DNA of 64,000 bases from contig CM046297.1 of NCBI GenBank assembly GCA_025267735.1, forward strand, positions 29,290,011 through 29,354,010, read 5' to 3'. The DNA comes from Mactra quadrangularis (Eukaryota; Mollusca; Bivalvia; Venerida; Mactridae). Each line of letters starts with the position of its first letter. Within the stretch, counting starts at the first letter, position 1. The position numbers and the translations under genes were made by a program. Below, piece after piece: positions 49,068 through 62,120 of this stretch. The notes beneath the pieces were generated by a model, which did not search any database, had not been told where the DNA came from, and saw nothing but the letters and a program-made list of their open reading frames with translations.

Positions 49068-49409
49068 CAGTCCCATAAAATCGTGGCTTGTTACGGACCC
49101 GTACGTGCAGACAGTCGTAGGCCGTATGAAGCCTTGCGTTTCAAGGTGACGGTACGCACATGATACAAATCAACACACCCGTACAGAGCCATATCTCACA
49201 AGATATGCATGTTTAATCCATACTTAGGCACTATTTTGTTCACGATTTCACTCTGAAACTGATACGTGTATCCTGGGCTCATCTCACGGACCCTGGTAAA
49301 ATCGTAACAGTCCCTACGGGTACGTAAGAGTTTGTACGAGTCCTTGCGGGACTTGATCGCACGGCGCCCGCACGGTGACCTCACGGCTATTTTTATGTTT
49401 ATGGGACTG
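49068..49409. mobile_element. 342 bp MITE, ends CAGTCCCATAAA
   Basis: Exact 12 bp inverted ends CAGTCCCATAAA (49068-49079) and TTTATGGGACTG (49398-49409). The interior is GC-richer than its surroundings and internally repetitive (ACGGGTACG/CGTACGGG-type words). No coding sequence is recognised and the target duplication is unclear. Confidence 0.65.
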
Positions 49410-49639
49410 TAGCTTTAGCTGCACTGCTCGTTCATTGATAGTGCCTTTGTCTGAAATGGTCACCTTTTGGTTTCTTATGATACATGTAGTTTAATAGCTG
49501 CTTATAGTTCAATTCGAGGTCACAATAACATCATTATGTATTTTACAAAGCATGTATGGTGATAACAGATTATTTACTAAACCAGCTGTGCTTGACAACT
49601 TTGTAATGAGGACAGACCTTCTTACTACTGTAATGTAAT

Positions 49640-49878
49640 CATGTCCTAACTTTAAAGATACTAGTTCACAGATTTGGTTTATTTTTCTATAATTTCAAAA
49701 TACCATTCAGTGTCTTTAATTGTGTCAAAAAATTAATTTTAATATATTTAATAATTTAATATATTAATATTTTAAGACAAACTGACCTATATGTTGCAAG
49801 AAAAATACAATAAAAGTCACAAAAATGCACTGAAATTGTCTACAAGTATACCGTGACATACGGGGTAGATTTTTACTA
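49640..49878. repeat. Right arm of the long imperfect inverted repeat
   Basis: Reverse-complement partner of 39085-39275, ending exactly at the TA before L2. It may be an older element end in which the pogo-like element landed, or one side of an inversion between two copies. Confidence 0.6.
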
Positions 49879-52800
49879 CAGTCAATTCTCGTTATCTAGA
49901 CTTAGTTGGGACTGTTGAAAAATAGTCGAGATAACGAATAGTCGAGATAAACAAAACTTACGAAGGGAGGTAAGTTTGAGGTCTTCAGTAGCACTTTTTA
50001 CCTGTTCAGAGCGTGTAGTTTAAAATAATTGCTTTATTACAACTGTAAATACTAAATAGGGTTTTACTATTTTTATCACAAATGTACTCCAAGTTGTTGT
50101 GATGTATGTTCACACTGACGCTGTTTCATCTCGACGAGTTATAAAACAATTGGCGTATTTTCCGAAAATCTACTTTTGATTTCAAATTTTACACTGACTA
50201 TATCTCGATGAAGCAAACTTATCGAGCGTTTATTTTTTTGACAATTTGCAGCCAGTGAACAATTTTATATTAAATATTTAAGCCTGGGTGTGTGTACACG
50301 TGTTATGACGTCATTGCTCGCCATACAACTCACGCAATGTCGGCCTTTCTTAGATGTTCAGCAATCTATCATTGCCGCGTCTTGCTAACGACACACAAAG
50401 AAGATCACTAAGTAAAATTGAGTAGTAACAGATATAATCAAGTTGTTAACAACTTTATGTCCGACCGGCATTTTTCTGAAGTGCGTGGAGTGATTAATTT
50501 TAGTTATTAAGAGTATGCTTTAAAATTGAGTATAAACATATCGATCAACTAAAAATGAAATTGAATAAATATAGGAATATAAAAGATGTTTCGGTTTTTT
50601 AATATTTTATTTTAATACATATTTTTTCAAAAAAACGTATGTAACAAGTAAAGAGTACACGATGCTCAATTAATTTAATTGTGACACCAGTCAATCAAAA
50701 AGCTGTCACTTTGTTAATCCACTATTGTTAAGGACTATGTAATTGTTGAAATTACAGAAAGGTACCTTTAAGTACCGGCCCTCAAAAAGTTGGTTAGGGT
50801 GAATGCCGTGCTAAAAATATTATAATGTTTAATCATCCCTCTTGCCTGAAATCTTTTGGACCAGGCAATATTATCGTAGGTACTTCACATCACCTGTGAA
50901 TACAGAAATAAATACGTTATTTTCTGTGCAAGTTTCCTTTTATTCTAGCGAACAAATTCAGAATACATATACAGATATTGAATGCACTAATATTACTCTA
51001 GATGCACTGAGGCTTACATTTTCTATATCTGTGACTGAATTTACATATATGAACAAACAAATAAGTGGGCTCTGTAATCAAAATTTTGGCGTCCATTTTG
51101 TGTGTATTAAAAATTTATTCATTACACATCTTTGCGTAAGTCAGGGGCTAATCACAAAAACGTGTGTACATACGCAAACTGAACTTCTATATAAAGATTG
51201 TAAGATTTCGATGAAATGTCTCAAGAATGGTTTATTTTTTATGAAGTTATTACTATATATGTCTGTAGATTGGATGATTTATTGTTTCAAGGTATTTATT
51301 TGACGCCACGTGGGAACTTTTTTGTGCCTTATTATTTCATTTTGACATCCATCGGTTCCGTCTTAAATTGGTCGATGTTTTGTTAGCAAATGACCATTTA
51401 TTGTGTCATACCACCTTTGTTTAAATTGGCCGTGTATTGAAAAATCAAGAGTATGGTGGCTCGGTATAGCCCTCGCGCATTTTCTTCGAGAGCTTCTAAT
51501 CTCCGTTTGTGAAATTGTTCGCTGAAGTTTGTGGAACATTTTTTTTTCTTTAAATGCTTTGCAGTTTATAATGTATTGTTGATAACAAATCATGTGACCA
51601 AAATTTGAGGGCTTCACTACTTGACGTTGACTTAAGTCAGATCGTATTGAAGCAAAGGTTTTAAGTTTCGAGTGCGTCTTTGAAATTCTCTCATCGTAAA
51701 CGTAAGGTCAACGTAAGTAAGTATTTCGGAAAGTTTGCTATCTTACGTAAGATTCTTATGAAACAGTCCCAGTTCTTTATCAGCCCTGCGTTCAGTAAGC
51801 ATTTAACGTTAGTCAATCACCGTTACCGTTATGAACGGCTAAGTGAACGATCCGTTGAAGCGCGAACGTTTAAAGATAGCGGACAAAAGAATCTTTACTT
51901 CAATTTATTAGAAGAATTCGGAGAGGAGGAATTGTTTTCTTGTTTACTTTTTTTGTGTAAATTTATTGATCTAAATCAACGGGAGTAACACCGCCATCTT
52001 CGTTGTAATGGCAGTTACTAATTTGCACAATATACTGGATTTATTTTGTTTCAGGTTGTTTCATACTCGCGTACTACATACTTAAACCGTTTTCTGTTTG
52101 TCTGAAACGTTTTCCGCTAACAGGCCGTTCAATAATGACATTAGTGAATTATACCTATTTTAAGTGTGTACCTTTCATTACCTGTGTCCATTATTGGACA
52201 CCGTACTTTTTGTTTGTACTACTTCTTTTGTGTAAAGTTATATTTTGGACATGTTGAAATTTATAAAATTTAGTATATAGAGATATTTTATTATACTGAT
52301 TTCAGACAATGTATGAATTATTTTGTATTTTTAACTCTAAGTGCATCTGTACGGGGGTGTACACAATCTGATTGGAATATTTTATTTTAACTGTTTTCAC
52401 TGTACTTCATGTAAACTTGCACAAAAGTTTACATGTTTAAACTCACTTTTTTCATAAAAAATAAATATTACTAAACCATTTTTTGATATTTTTCTATTAA
52501 ACTTATTTATTTATTTCATTAGGATTAAAATGAAAACTGAAATTTATGAAAATTATTTGTAAATTTCAATTATTGCAACCACACCTATTTTAAAGTCATG
52601 AAGGACATTCGTAAATTACATAGTCCTTAAATGACATGTTAATTAAAATTGACCCCTATGTATCAGTTTCAAAGAGTGATCGCTAATTGATTGGCGCGTG
52701 TTGTTTTTCGCACCTCGTCAGATTGCCGATGACATCTTTGACTAGTAGAGTTAAACATTATGATTATATAGTAAAACAAACGTTTTGGTCCGTAATTTAT

Positions 52801-52951
52801 GATCGAGATATGGAAAAAGTCGAGAGAAAAAGATCGAGATAAACATGCATTTTTCATATAGATAAAGAAGGGAAAAAATCGGGACTTTCGATTTTCAATC
52901 GAGACAACGAAAAATCGACTCAAGCGTAGTCGAGATAATGCGAATTGACTG
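49879..52951. mobile_element. Inner pogo-like element, 3,073 bp (left end L2 to shared right end)
   Basis: Starts CAGTCAATTCTCGTTATCTA after TA at 49877-49878 and ends at the same right terminus as the 14 kb insertion. Subterminal TCGAGATAA repeats are present at both ends. The two open frames inside (50842-51303 and 51680-51988, both plus) begin with TTG and match no family I know, so the element is probably non-autonomous or decayed. Confidence 0.65.
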
Positions 52952-55089
52952 TAGTTACAAATACCACATAAAACTAAAAGCTACCACTAAAAGGTTCATA
53001 TAGAATTAGTGTAAACAAGACACAAAGATCAATGAAATAGGTTTTTTAAATGTTTTGCTATAGTTTTTGTATAAAAGAGCAATTTACAGATTGTCTTAAC
53101 TGACAAAACAACAGACAAAACAAACATATTTCAAGTTGATTACTACTGCAGTTATATGATTCATAGCGTATATTTGTAGTATTTGTTTACTCTAACAACA
53201 AAGTACTTAACGTATCAATGTCAGACATACATGTACTGCTACAATTAAGTACAAATGATCTAATCTGATTGTATCGAGAGTGTGTGTACTCTTTGATATG
53301 AAGTAACATTTTGTGCATACATGTTAAAGGTTCTTACTTTATACAGTAAAGTTCCGCTACATAGTTTGATGAACCTTCTGGATTAATTCAAAATAATATG
53401 AGTTTCAGAATTTGGAATGCTCAAACTCTAAATGCTTCATATATCAAGTCCGATCTGCTATCAAGATTTACGAGTGTAATTGTTTAATTGTTGAACTTCA
53501 ATGTACATACATGTAATACATTGTATCACAATAACAGTGCATTGATAAAGGATCAAGGTTAGTGCAGTTGACTGATTGTCTTAATGTGCGAAAGCAGGTA
53601 GTAACTGTTGCTTATGGAGGAAAAAAGTCTAGTATGCCCCCAGGAAGGATGATTTGGTAAATGTACGCCTCAAAATATATAACACTGAAAAAATTAAGAA
53701 GGAAACAAAGCAAAACCAAAGACCGTTTCTTTTTATACGGCAGTATAATTATTGACATTTCAAACCCACTAAATCGTGTTCAACATTACAAGAGCATTAA
53801 TTTCTGTGCTGGTCGAATATTGTCACGAATAAATGTTCTCGCTTGAAGAAACAAATATCATTATCCTGAGATAAAATCATAAAAAATCTAATCTGGCTGA
53901 AAAACGGTGAGCAATTTTTCACAAATCAAATGAATACTGACAGAAAAAAGTAAAACCAAATGAGTCGGAAAGTCGTTTCATTGTTCTGCATATTTCAACG
54001 AAAATTAAAAGAAAAAACATTGAAGAGTTTGTCAAGCACATTTCGATTGGTTGATTTAAATGAACCAATCAAATGATTTATCGATATTGCCAACAGATTG
54101 ATTACATGCTTAACGTGATGCACAACAATACGCACTTCCTTGTTGTGCCGTATCAATCAGAATTTATTCATTACAAATACATGCACTTAGTAAACGACAT
54201 CAATAAAGATAATTATGAACTGCTAATATTTTCGTTTATACATTTAGATAATATTTTACATCGTCGGAGGACAAACTGGACCAAATATGATTATATAGAA
54301 ACAGAGATTGTTTACAGAGGTTGTTTTTTATAACAAATTTCAAAAAGAGTTCTGTGGAACCTGGTTGCTCATCTAAAATAAGATACTGAAGCGTTAGCTC
54401 TATGTCATACGGTTCAGAGATGACATGTTTTGACATTCGAATACAACTCATTGTAAAGTTTGTAAACATTTGGAAGGGGCCAATTTTACAATCTTTATGG
54501 GGAACCTTAAGGTGATGCCTCATGCAAAATACTAAATACCATGCTTTATGGGTTTTGACATAAACAAAAAAAGAAATTATCGACGATGGACTGACGGACT
54601 TACACTAATACGGACGCAATGGCTTAACTTCAGTACTTTGTGCTTAGATGAGCTAGAAATACCACATTCATTAGACAAAAATACTGACATAAAATTATGG
54701 TTTAAAAATAAATTTTTGAACCTGGAAGCAATCTATTTAATAAATAAACATCAAATACGTTGTTTTTGTGTTCCATTAAGCCATTAGATGACTGAATTTA
54801 TCACCATTGACTGTCTTTATTTCCTCTTTTTAGATTTGTCTTGGATTGAAAAAAAAGAAGGGTTATTATGATTTTTATTTTTTAGAGATTAAATAACAAT
54901 ATTCACCACGGTTTCCAGACAAGAAAAGGATCATATGAATAATAAAAACTACAACAATATGAATGCCATCTTTACATCTAAGAGAGAGAGACTGAGAGGA
55001 TTTTGAATGCGAAAGAAAGAGTGAAAGAAAGTTAAACGCGGTATTCTTACTACACTGGCAATACAAATATATTAATGTCACAATTTACA

Positions 55090-55195
55090 GAGGGTCATAG
55101 AACGGAATGTTCACACGAGACAAGTAATATCAACCGAGGCTTTAACATAGGTTGACATTAGTTGTCAATGGTGACCATTCCGTTTTTTCACCCTC
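55090..55195. repeat. Foldback repeat in copy 3
   Basis: Counterpart of 20647-20751, outer arms at 55090-55114 and 55171-55195. Confidence 0.65.
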
Positions 55196-57647
55196 CGAAC
55201 AACAAAAATTGTTGACAAGTTGATAGACTCAAACCGTTGATTTCTTCTGTGTAATATGCTTTAAAACTTAAAGACTTTTTTAACACCGATAAGTTTGTTG
55301 TTTCGTAAACAGCAAGCGTCAGCGCAAGGATAATAACTTAAATTGAATGGCTTAAAATTTGGGTCCCGGTATAAGCAAACTCCAACGCAATAGTCTCCCA
55401 TCGATTTAAGCGAGTCGCTGGTGATGTCCAGTGGGTAATATTACATATTGAAGTAAACAAAGCATGTGAGGTATAATAATACTAAATAGCTCTAAGCCTC
55501 GTGAATAACAATTTACAGGATAATATCTGAATGTTTTCTGTGAACAAAAAAAATCATTAAGAAACCATTAGCGTTAATGGTATAAGATGTCATAAGTCAA
55601 TGCATTAGAAATTTGGGTCTGACATAGCTCCATTTAAAGTAATTGTCGAGCTATCGTCTAACACAGGCACCTTGTTATCACATCATCATGTTACATGTGT
55701 ATCTATCAATCTTATACAACTAGGAAACAAAACTTTGCATATCATTGTAATACATGGGAATTGTCAGAAGGTATTTGATGTCACACCAATAATCTGTTCC
55801 AACTTGAGATAAAGTCTAGACCCGATACGGATACACTGACTTTTATAAGCGTTTGACCGAAATTTCAAGAGTCTAATAATTGATCAAACAAAGCACGTGA
55901 ACTCGTGCCATACGCTTATTGAACAGTTGATAATGCAGTGAATAATTAAAAAACATGTAATAACGTGCAACTAAATTGACATTTTCAACAATAATTTAGT
56001 ATTAAATATATTCAGACAAGAGGTTTATCAGAACTTTGAACCACTTTACTGAGAATAGATTCATGTGTGGTTGGAACTAATGTCATTGTGTATTTTAATG
56101 TAAGACCTTACTCTATGTTTTTGTAACCGGAACTGCTTTGTTCATGTCAGTTCGTGTTTTAGAATGACTTAAGGCAGCACTTAATATACTTAATGCATAT
56201 AAGTAATGATTGCCTGTTTCAAAAGAGGGTATAAATGCATTTACATAATAGTTTTCTGTTGAAGGGTTAATTAGACCTCTAACAATAATGAGAGAACCTT
56301 TAAATGTATTAAATACAAGTTGATATATTACTTTGTACTTGTTCACTTAGCTTTATTTAGAAACTTGCTGCAAGTAAATGAATAAAATTGTTCAACATAA
56401 TAATGAGCTTTGTACCGGATTTTAAAACGTGAATTCCTGTACAAAGCATGTTGAATATATAGAACGTGTCATATAACGTGGCATTCAATTTACTAGTTTT
56501 AGTGTCAATTCTTCAACACAAAAGAATAACAATAGTTTATTAGTTTGTGAGGTCTCACATTGTCAAATTTTGTCTATAAGGTAAATGAGCAAAATTCACA
56601 TTTATAGTTTGTTATATTTGCATAAGTAAACAAGACTTAGTAAATTTGTTCATGTCATGCATCGCATAAAGAAAATTGGGGATGAAGTTCTTAGACTTAA
56701 CTTGTAGATATATAGTATTGCAACTGGGATTCAATACATGTATTATAAAAATAAATAATAAAATGGAAGTCAATTTTAACATAAAGTAAAAGTAATATAT
56801 TCATGAAAGGACTTGGAAGTATAAAGGATATTGCATAGTCCTGACAGTTGATTTCATGTCATAGATCACATTCCACATTCGAATGATGCTGTGTTACAAC
56901 ATTTTACACATAGACTATAATTATTTCCATCGTCTATGAATACAAAATGGACAGAAAGCTGTTTAGTGCGTCGTTTACTAATTACACTTCCATAGTCTCA
57001 ATGTTTGCATAAAAAGTAAACTGTACTCAGGCAACAGTAGAACAAAAGACAAGTCCATTAGTTGAACAAATAATTCTGTACATTGAATGAATATTATACT
57101 TTGTTTAAAAGAGTACTCAGATTGTAACTTAACAATAATACAACATTACTTGTCTAGACTAGGTGTGGAGCCTCTAGTTCATATACTAGAACAAAGACAA
57201 CATTATCTATATACGTAGAACACAAGTTAACAAATACTTATACTAATAGTGTATCCAACTTATATTTATCTTTAATCCACAACCAGTCTCGCCAAACGCC
57301 TGCAAGACTTTACGCTGTATTACTCTTAATTAGGTTTATTTGTTAAATGTGATGTGTTGTAGACAGACATTAGCCTTAGCAGGCGAATGTTTGAAACATA
57401 GTAATAAAGATATGAAACTCTTAAGACAAATTGTCAAAATTAACGACACATGATTCGATAAATTGTCCTCAGTACTTAAAGGCAATGATTGCTTAATCTA
57501 TAGATTAAATACTCAGACAATTTATTGAAAATAATGACCAAAGGAGAAAGAACTGCCTCTCTGGAAAAATACACAAATCCGCTTGAAGCAATAATACAAA
57601 TCAAGTGCTTGTATTAACATATTTATTGTCTTTCCAAAATAAGCATA

Positions 57648-58056
57648 CGGTAGCCAACACAAGTTTGGAGTCATTTTCACGTTGTGTGCCTACTGATTTT
57701 TATTACATATCTTATTATTTGATAACCTGTTAGTTTTTTTTTATTTTCTATTTGATTTATCTTTATTGTTATGGTTTTCATTCTCGTAATCAGGGTTATC
57801 AAGATTAACGATGTAACATTTTAGGAGAGAATGATTTGTAGTTGAGACAACATATTTCAATAAAAAAACTAAATAATGAAAAAAACATGTCATTGGTCAT
57901 AGTTTCCGAGGCTTTGGAATGTCAGATGCAGAGTCTCATAAATGTAAAACATGCATAGAATTTGCTTCCATTTTATCTCTGTTATACCAATATATAAAAA
58001 ATAATGGTTCAAATTGTTCTAAATTTATTTTGCCTCCAAACTTTTGGCACACACTG
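57648..58056. mobile_element. MITE family M2 in repeat copy 3
   Basis: Left end CGGTAGCCAACACAAGTTTG, right end CCAAACTTTTGGCACACACTG, TA flanks. Orthologous in the unit to the elements in copies 1 and 2. Confidence 0.65.
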
Positions 58057-58694
58057 TACATGAGAAGATATTTGTCTTAAATCGTCAGATCTGGACAAAA
58101 TACCAATATATTCATGGATTGGTCAATTAGATAAAAGTTCTATATTCGTTAATAGATTTCTCTCTTGGTGACAAGTATTTTATTACGAAGGCAAACTAAC
58201 GATATTGTCCAAAGTGTAACCAAATATAAAATATAACCACGTGGTTTAGATAATGAACACGTGGCAACTATATTGTTTAAATGATGAGTCTTATAACTAA
58301 AATTGTTACATGTCCCAATTTAATGAAAGACAAAATATGATTTGTTTGAGAACATGCCTCGAATATAAAATATCATTAATGTAGCAAAGATTATATTGGG
58401 AAACTTTTATTTCACATATCTGTCAACTGATAGCTAAGGTCTGCGATATGATATACTAGACCGAAATTGAAGATCTATATTTTGAGAGAAACATTTCTTT
58501 ATAATACTTTTATGATTGTATTCAACTATTGCCAAATTTATTTTAAAACGTGTTGATTAAACGCTTTAATGTAGAACAATTCAAGAAAAGAAAACAATAT
58601 ATGATTTTTGCATATTTTAATTTACAAAATGCAATGATTACTTAAATGTTTGTTCTACAAACATATATGAGTTGTTTTTATTATAGATATTTAA

Positions 58695-58920
58695 TAATCA
58701 CAATTTGTATCAATATTTGTTTCATTTTTTTTCATCTCTATCACCACAATATTCACTATCATTGTTATCATTATTATCATAATTATTATTTTTGTCATCA
58801 TCATTTTCATCACTATCATCATGACAACAATCATCATCATTTTCATTAGAAGTTGTATCATCTTCATCGTTGTTTTCACTATTATCATAATTTTGACATT
58901 ACTATCATTAATTTCATTTT
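58695..58920. repeat. ATC/ATT-rich low-complexity tract, copy 3
   Basis: Equivalent of 10985-11200; directly precedes the SINE at 58931. Confidence 0.7.
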
Positions 58921-58930
58921 GTCAATTTGT

Positions 58931-59154
58931 TTTGTTTTTGTTAGGTTTACCGCCGTAGCAACACATTGTATATGTCATATACCGGCGGTCAGTCAACCTA
59001 CTCGCTGTTCCTGGAAAGGCTTACTCCCTAGATTTAGCTGTTAACCAAATACTAAGCGCATACTTTCGTCAGTGACTGACAACTGCCCTACATAATTAAT
59101 TGGTAGGAGGGAGAATGGCCGTAGAAATAATTACATGCCCAAGACCCACGAAAG
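58931..59154 (-). mobile_element. Same SINE insertion in repeat copy 3
   Basis: Same position, orientation and truncation point as 11214-11443, with flanking CAATTTGT / TACAATTTGT. This is one ancestral insertion inherited through unit duplication. Copy 2 has the uninterrupted target (GGTAATTTGTATTTCC at about 26932). Confidence 0.8.
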
Positions 59155-60360
59155 TACAATTTGTGTATACTCTTTGTTTTAATCACGTTATCATCTGCAT
59201 ACGTTTTTTCATACTTATTACATTAACCGCGATAAGCATTATTGTTTTCATCAATTTATTTTAATCGATATTTCACCAGCATCACTTTATCATACTCAAC
59301 TAAATTATCATTTCTATGATCATTGTTATCCTTATCGGTTGAATCGTTTGTTCATTATTTCTTTGTCTTAAGTATTTATTTTTTCATGTATTTTGATACA
59401 TACGTTCCTTAGTGTTGAGTGTTGAATATATTAATAGTCTTTGATTCATTTGGGAGTAATTGCTTCATGCAATTACAATTTTTCTCGTATGCAATGATTT
59501 AGAGTAAAACATAAAACTTAAAGGAACAATAAGTGTGGAAATATGGATTTGATTTCTCAATAGGAGGGACATGATGAAATTCTGAAATATATTAAAACTA
59601 ATTTATTATGTTTTATACCTACTTATGAGGAAAATATAATGACGAGAAGTAAAAGGCTATTAATGTGAAAGTTATAAATATATTCTAAATGATTGGAAAT
59701 TGAAAAAAGCTGTATTTTTATTGAAATAATTTCCCTTTAGTGAGCATTAAAATGTCAATCAATGAAAGATTTTCGTTACAAGGAGGAAAAGCTTGTTTTA
59801 ATGCTCATTTTACTAGTGCAAGCATTGAAGCGATATAAAGAGAAGATGATGAATTGTTATAGACAATAGTTAAGACAAAACAGATAAGGTGCCTCCGCTT
59901 ACCGCCATAAAATTACCTTTGATGGTGTTGACACGGCATGAACTCAGTAAATATATATTATCGCTCCATGTATTGATCTTTCAAATTTTCATCATGTATC
60001 GATTATTATAATAATCATTGTCATCATTATCATGACCTTGGATTTTATAATTGTTTATAAATTATGTCTATGTCTTTAGTATATTAATATTTTCTTGTAT
60101 ACTAATACGTAGAGTTCCTTATGTTGCAAATATTAATTGTGTTTTATTCTTTTGGGAGAAATAAATACATAAACCTTACAATGTTAAGTAACTGCATTTT
60201 TGTTTTTACATTTAATGATTAAGAGCAAAACATAAAGCAAACAATAGATATGAATATATGAAGTCAATATATCAATAGCAGGAAAATGCTGACATTCTAA
60301 AATATATGAAAACTAAATTATCAGTTTTTATACTTATTTATGAGGGAAATTATTTTTATG

Positions 60361-60480
60361 GTGAATCATATTGTTGCTTTCATTTTTCACAAAAGATACA
60401 TTTACTAAATTTAATGTACAAAAAAGCATTTTAATTAAGAAAATTAATATACTTTGTCTTTAAACTTTTGGTGGGCACTG
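60361..60480. mobile_element. MITE family M1, truncated right end in repeat copy 4
   Basis: Only the last about 120 bp remain, ending CTTTTGGTGGGCACTG followed by TA. The left end was removed by the deletion that joins 60355 to sequence equal to about 13785. Confidence 0.6.
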
Positions 60481-61925
60481 TATTCATAATTGATTGATAA
60501 TTTGCTACAGAAGTTGAAGTAAAGATAACTCAAGTTTTAAAGGCAGATATAATTAAGGTTGAATTTAAAATATTTAGATGAACGATTTAATGGAAACTTC
60601 AACTCACCTTTTTTTAAAAAGTGGATACTTAAGTAACACAATGAATCAGTCATAAAGAAGCATTTTGTGACGTATAAATGATATGTTACCCTCAAGTTTA
60701 TGTACAATACGTTCAAACCAAAGTAATAATTTTAAAAATGCTTTAGAAGTAACACATTGTATAAATGTATACATTTTATGTGCCAAAGAAATGTTGGAAG
60801 CACTTTTTCATATTTTTGACTTAACAAAATGTCATACGTTTATTAAATCTTCCATTATTGAAATTCTGGCATCGAATTGCTTTTTATTTCTTCAAACAAA
60901 AACTAGTTCATCTCATGTATAAAGGGAACATAAATTTAGACAGAAGTCTGCTTATGATGAATTGGACATTTTCTGAAGCGGCATCCTTATTTATGGCCTG
61001 GTACTAATGTTTTAGACGTGCTGTTTGAATGAAAATACTCGTTTGGAGTAAAATCTGAGTACATGTAGTTTTATACGCCATTTCATGTGGAAATAAAACA
61101 TACATCGAAGATGAAATTGCGACAGTTTGTTAATTAAAAAATGAATCTCATTAATGGATCTTATGATTGATTAGGTCCTCTAATTCCAAAATCTTTTTTA
61201 CGGAAAAATGTCGCAAAGTGCATTGGTGCATTTTTATTTTGTTCAGACATGCTTGCATTGGTTTACACATCACGCTAAAATTGTGATTATTTAACTGATT
61301 ACAAAAAAACCTGGCAAAAAATGTAAAATTTAAAAATTAATCTGATTAGCTGTTTAGGAGACAAACTAAAATGATAAGCTACTATAGTGGTTCGTTCTCA
61401 ATGTTGACCATTATTTCTGTTTTGATACAATGTTATATTCATTTGTCATCATTGCCTTTTATCATGTTAACCCGTGATCGTAGTGCAGTAGACTACCCAC
61501 AGGATTTTTTGAGTCTAGCGTTCCACGGGGTTGCTCATGCAGACTGGTTATACCCTCATGTAAAGTTCACTTTAATGTCGATTGTACTCCAATCGCAAGG
61601 TAAATGAAAGAATTGTCGGTCTTGTGGAAAGGTAGATGAGAACTGGTATTGAACAAAGGACCACAATAACTAGGTTAAATGAGCTAGTCGCAGTTAAATG
61701 ACCATTATTTGTTTTGACAGACATTAACCAATAACACCCTGTCATATACTGTAAGATATTATCCAAGATATAAGTACAAAATAATAGTCAATCTGTCTGA
61801 CATCTTCTCCTAGTGATACCATTGTCTGTTAATAAATGACATTGTATTAGACAAATGCAAATTGACGTGCTGGAAAATAGGGGAAACCCTATCCTTCTAT
61901 TGGAATAAAATTAATTGAACGTGCG

Positions 61926-62120
61926 TCAGGTAATAGTAAAATAAATTGCAAAACAACGCAATAATTCTATGACTTGCCCTTCGGATTTGGGGTTAGCACG
62001 TTTGCTTTCAGAATTACAGTACCGCATGTATTTATGGAAGCCACCTTTAAACATTTCTACCAAACGTAAGGCAAATCGTTTGGTCTTTCTAAAAAGGAGT
62101 GGTTTAAATCGAAAATCCAT
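61926..62120 (-). pseudogene. Open-frame relic, copy 4 version (64 codons)
   Basis: Third version of the same relic, starting MDFRFKPLLFRKTKRFALRL, with more substitutions than the copy 3 version. Product unknown. Confidence 0.25.

Larger units (their letters stand above)
38897..52951. mobile_element. 14,055 bp TA-flanked insertion with pogo-like inverted ends, split copy 3
   Basis: Left end begins CAGTCATTTCTCGTTATCTC at 38897. The reverse complement of the right end begins CAGTCAATTCGCATTATCTC, finishing at 52951. TA lies on both sides (38895-38896, 52952-52953). Copy 4 reads TTACATA-GTTACAAA straight through at 63401-63416, giving the empty site. TCGAGATAA motifs are repeated beneath both ends, a pattern expected of transposase-binding sites. 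No transposase frame is recognised. It is a nest of several elements, described below. Confidence 0.8.
52952..60200. repeat. Large repeat unit, copy 3, right part
   Basis: Continues copy 3 after the insertion. It is colinear with copy 2 from about 18520 to 27100 and then with copy 1 from about 11200 to 12480, including a SINE that copy 1 has and copy 2 lacks. Segments such as 53560-54540 are nearly identical to 19080-20100. The apparent open frames shared between copies follow DNA-level duplication and give no sign of coding. Confidence 0.8.

Noticed and set aside
50842..51303. 153-codon frame in the pogo-like element
   Set aside because: Starts at TTG, shows no transposase catalytic or DNA-binding motif and no similarity I recognise; kept only as a note in the element entry.
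51680..51988. 102-codon basic frame in the pogo-like element
   Set aside because: TTG start, no recognised domain; could be a transposase fragment but this cannot be supported.
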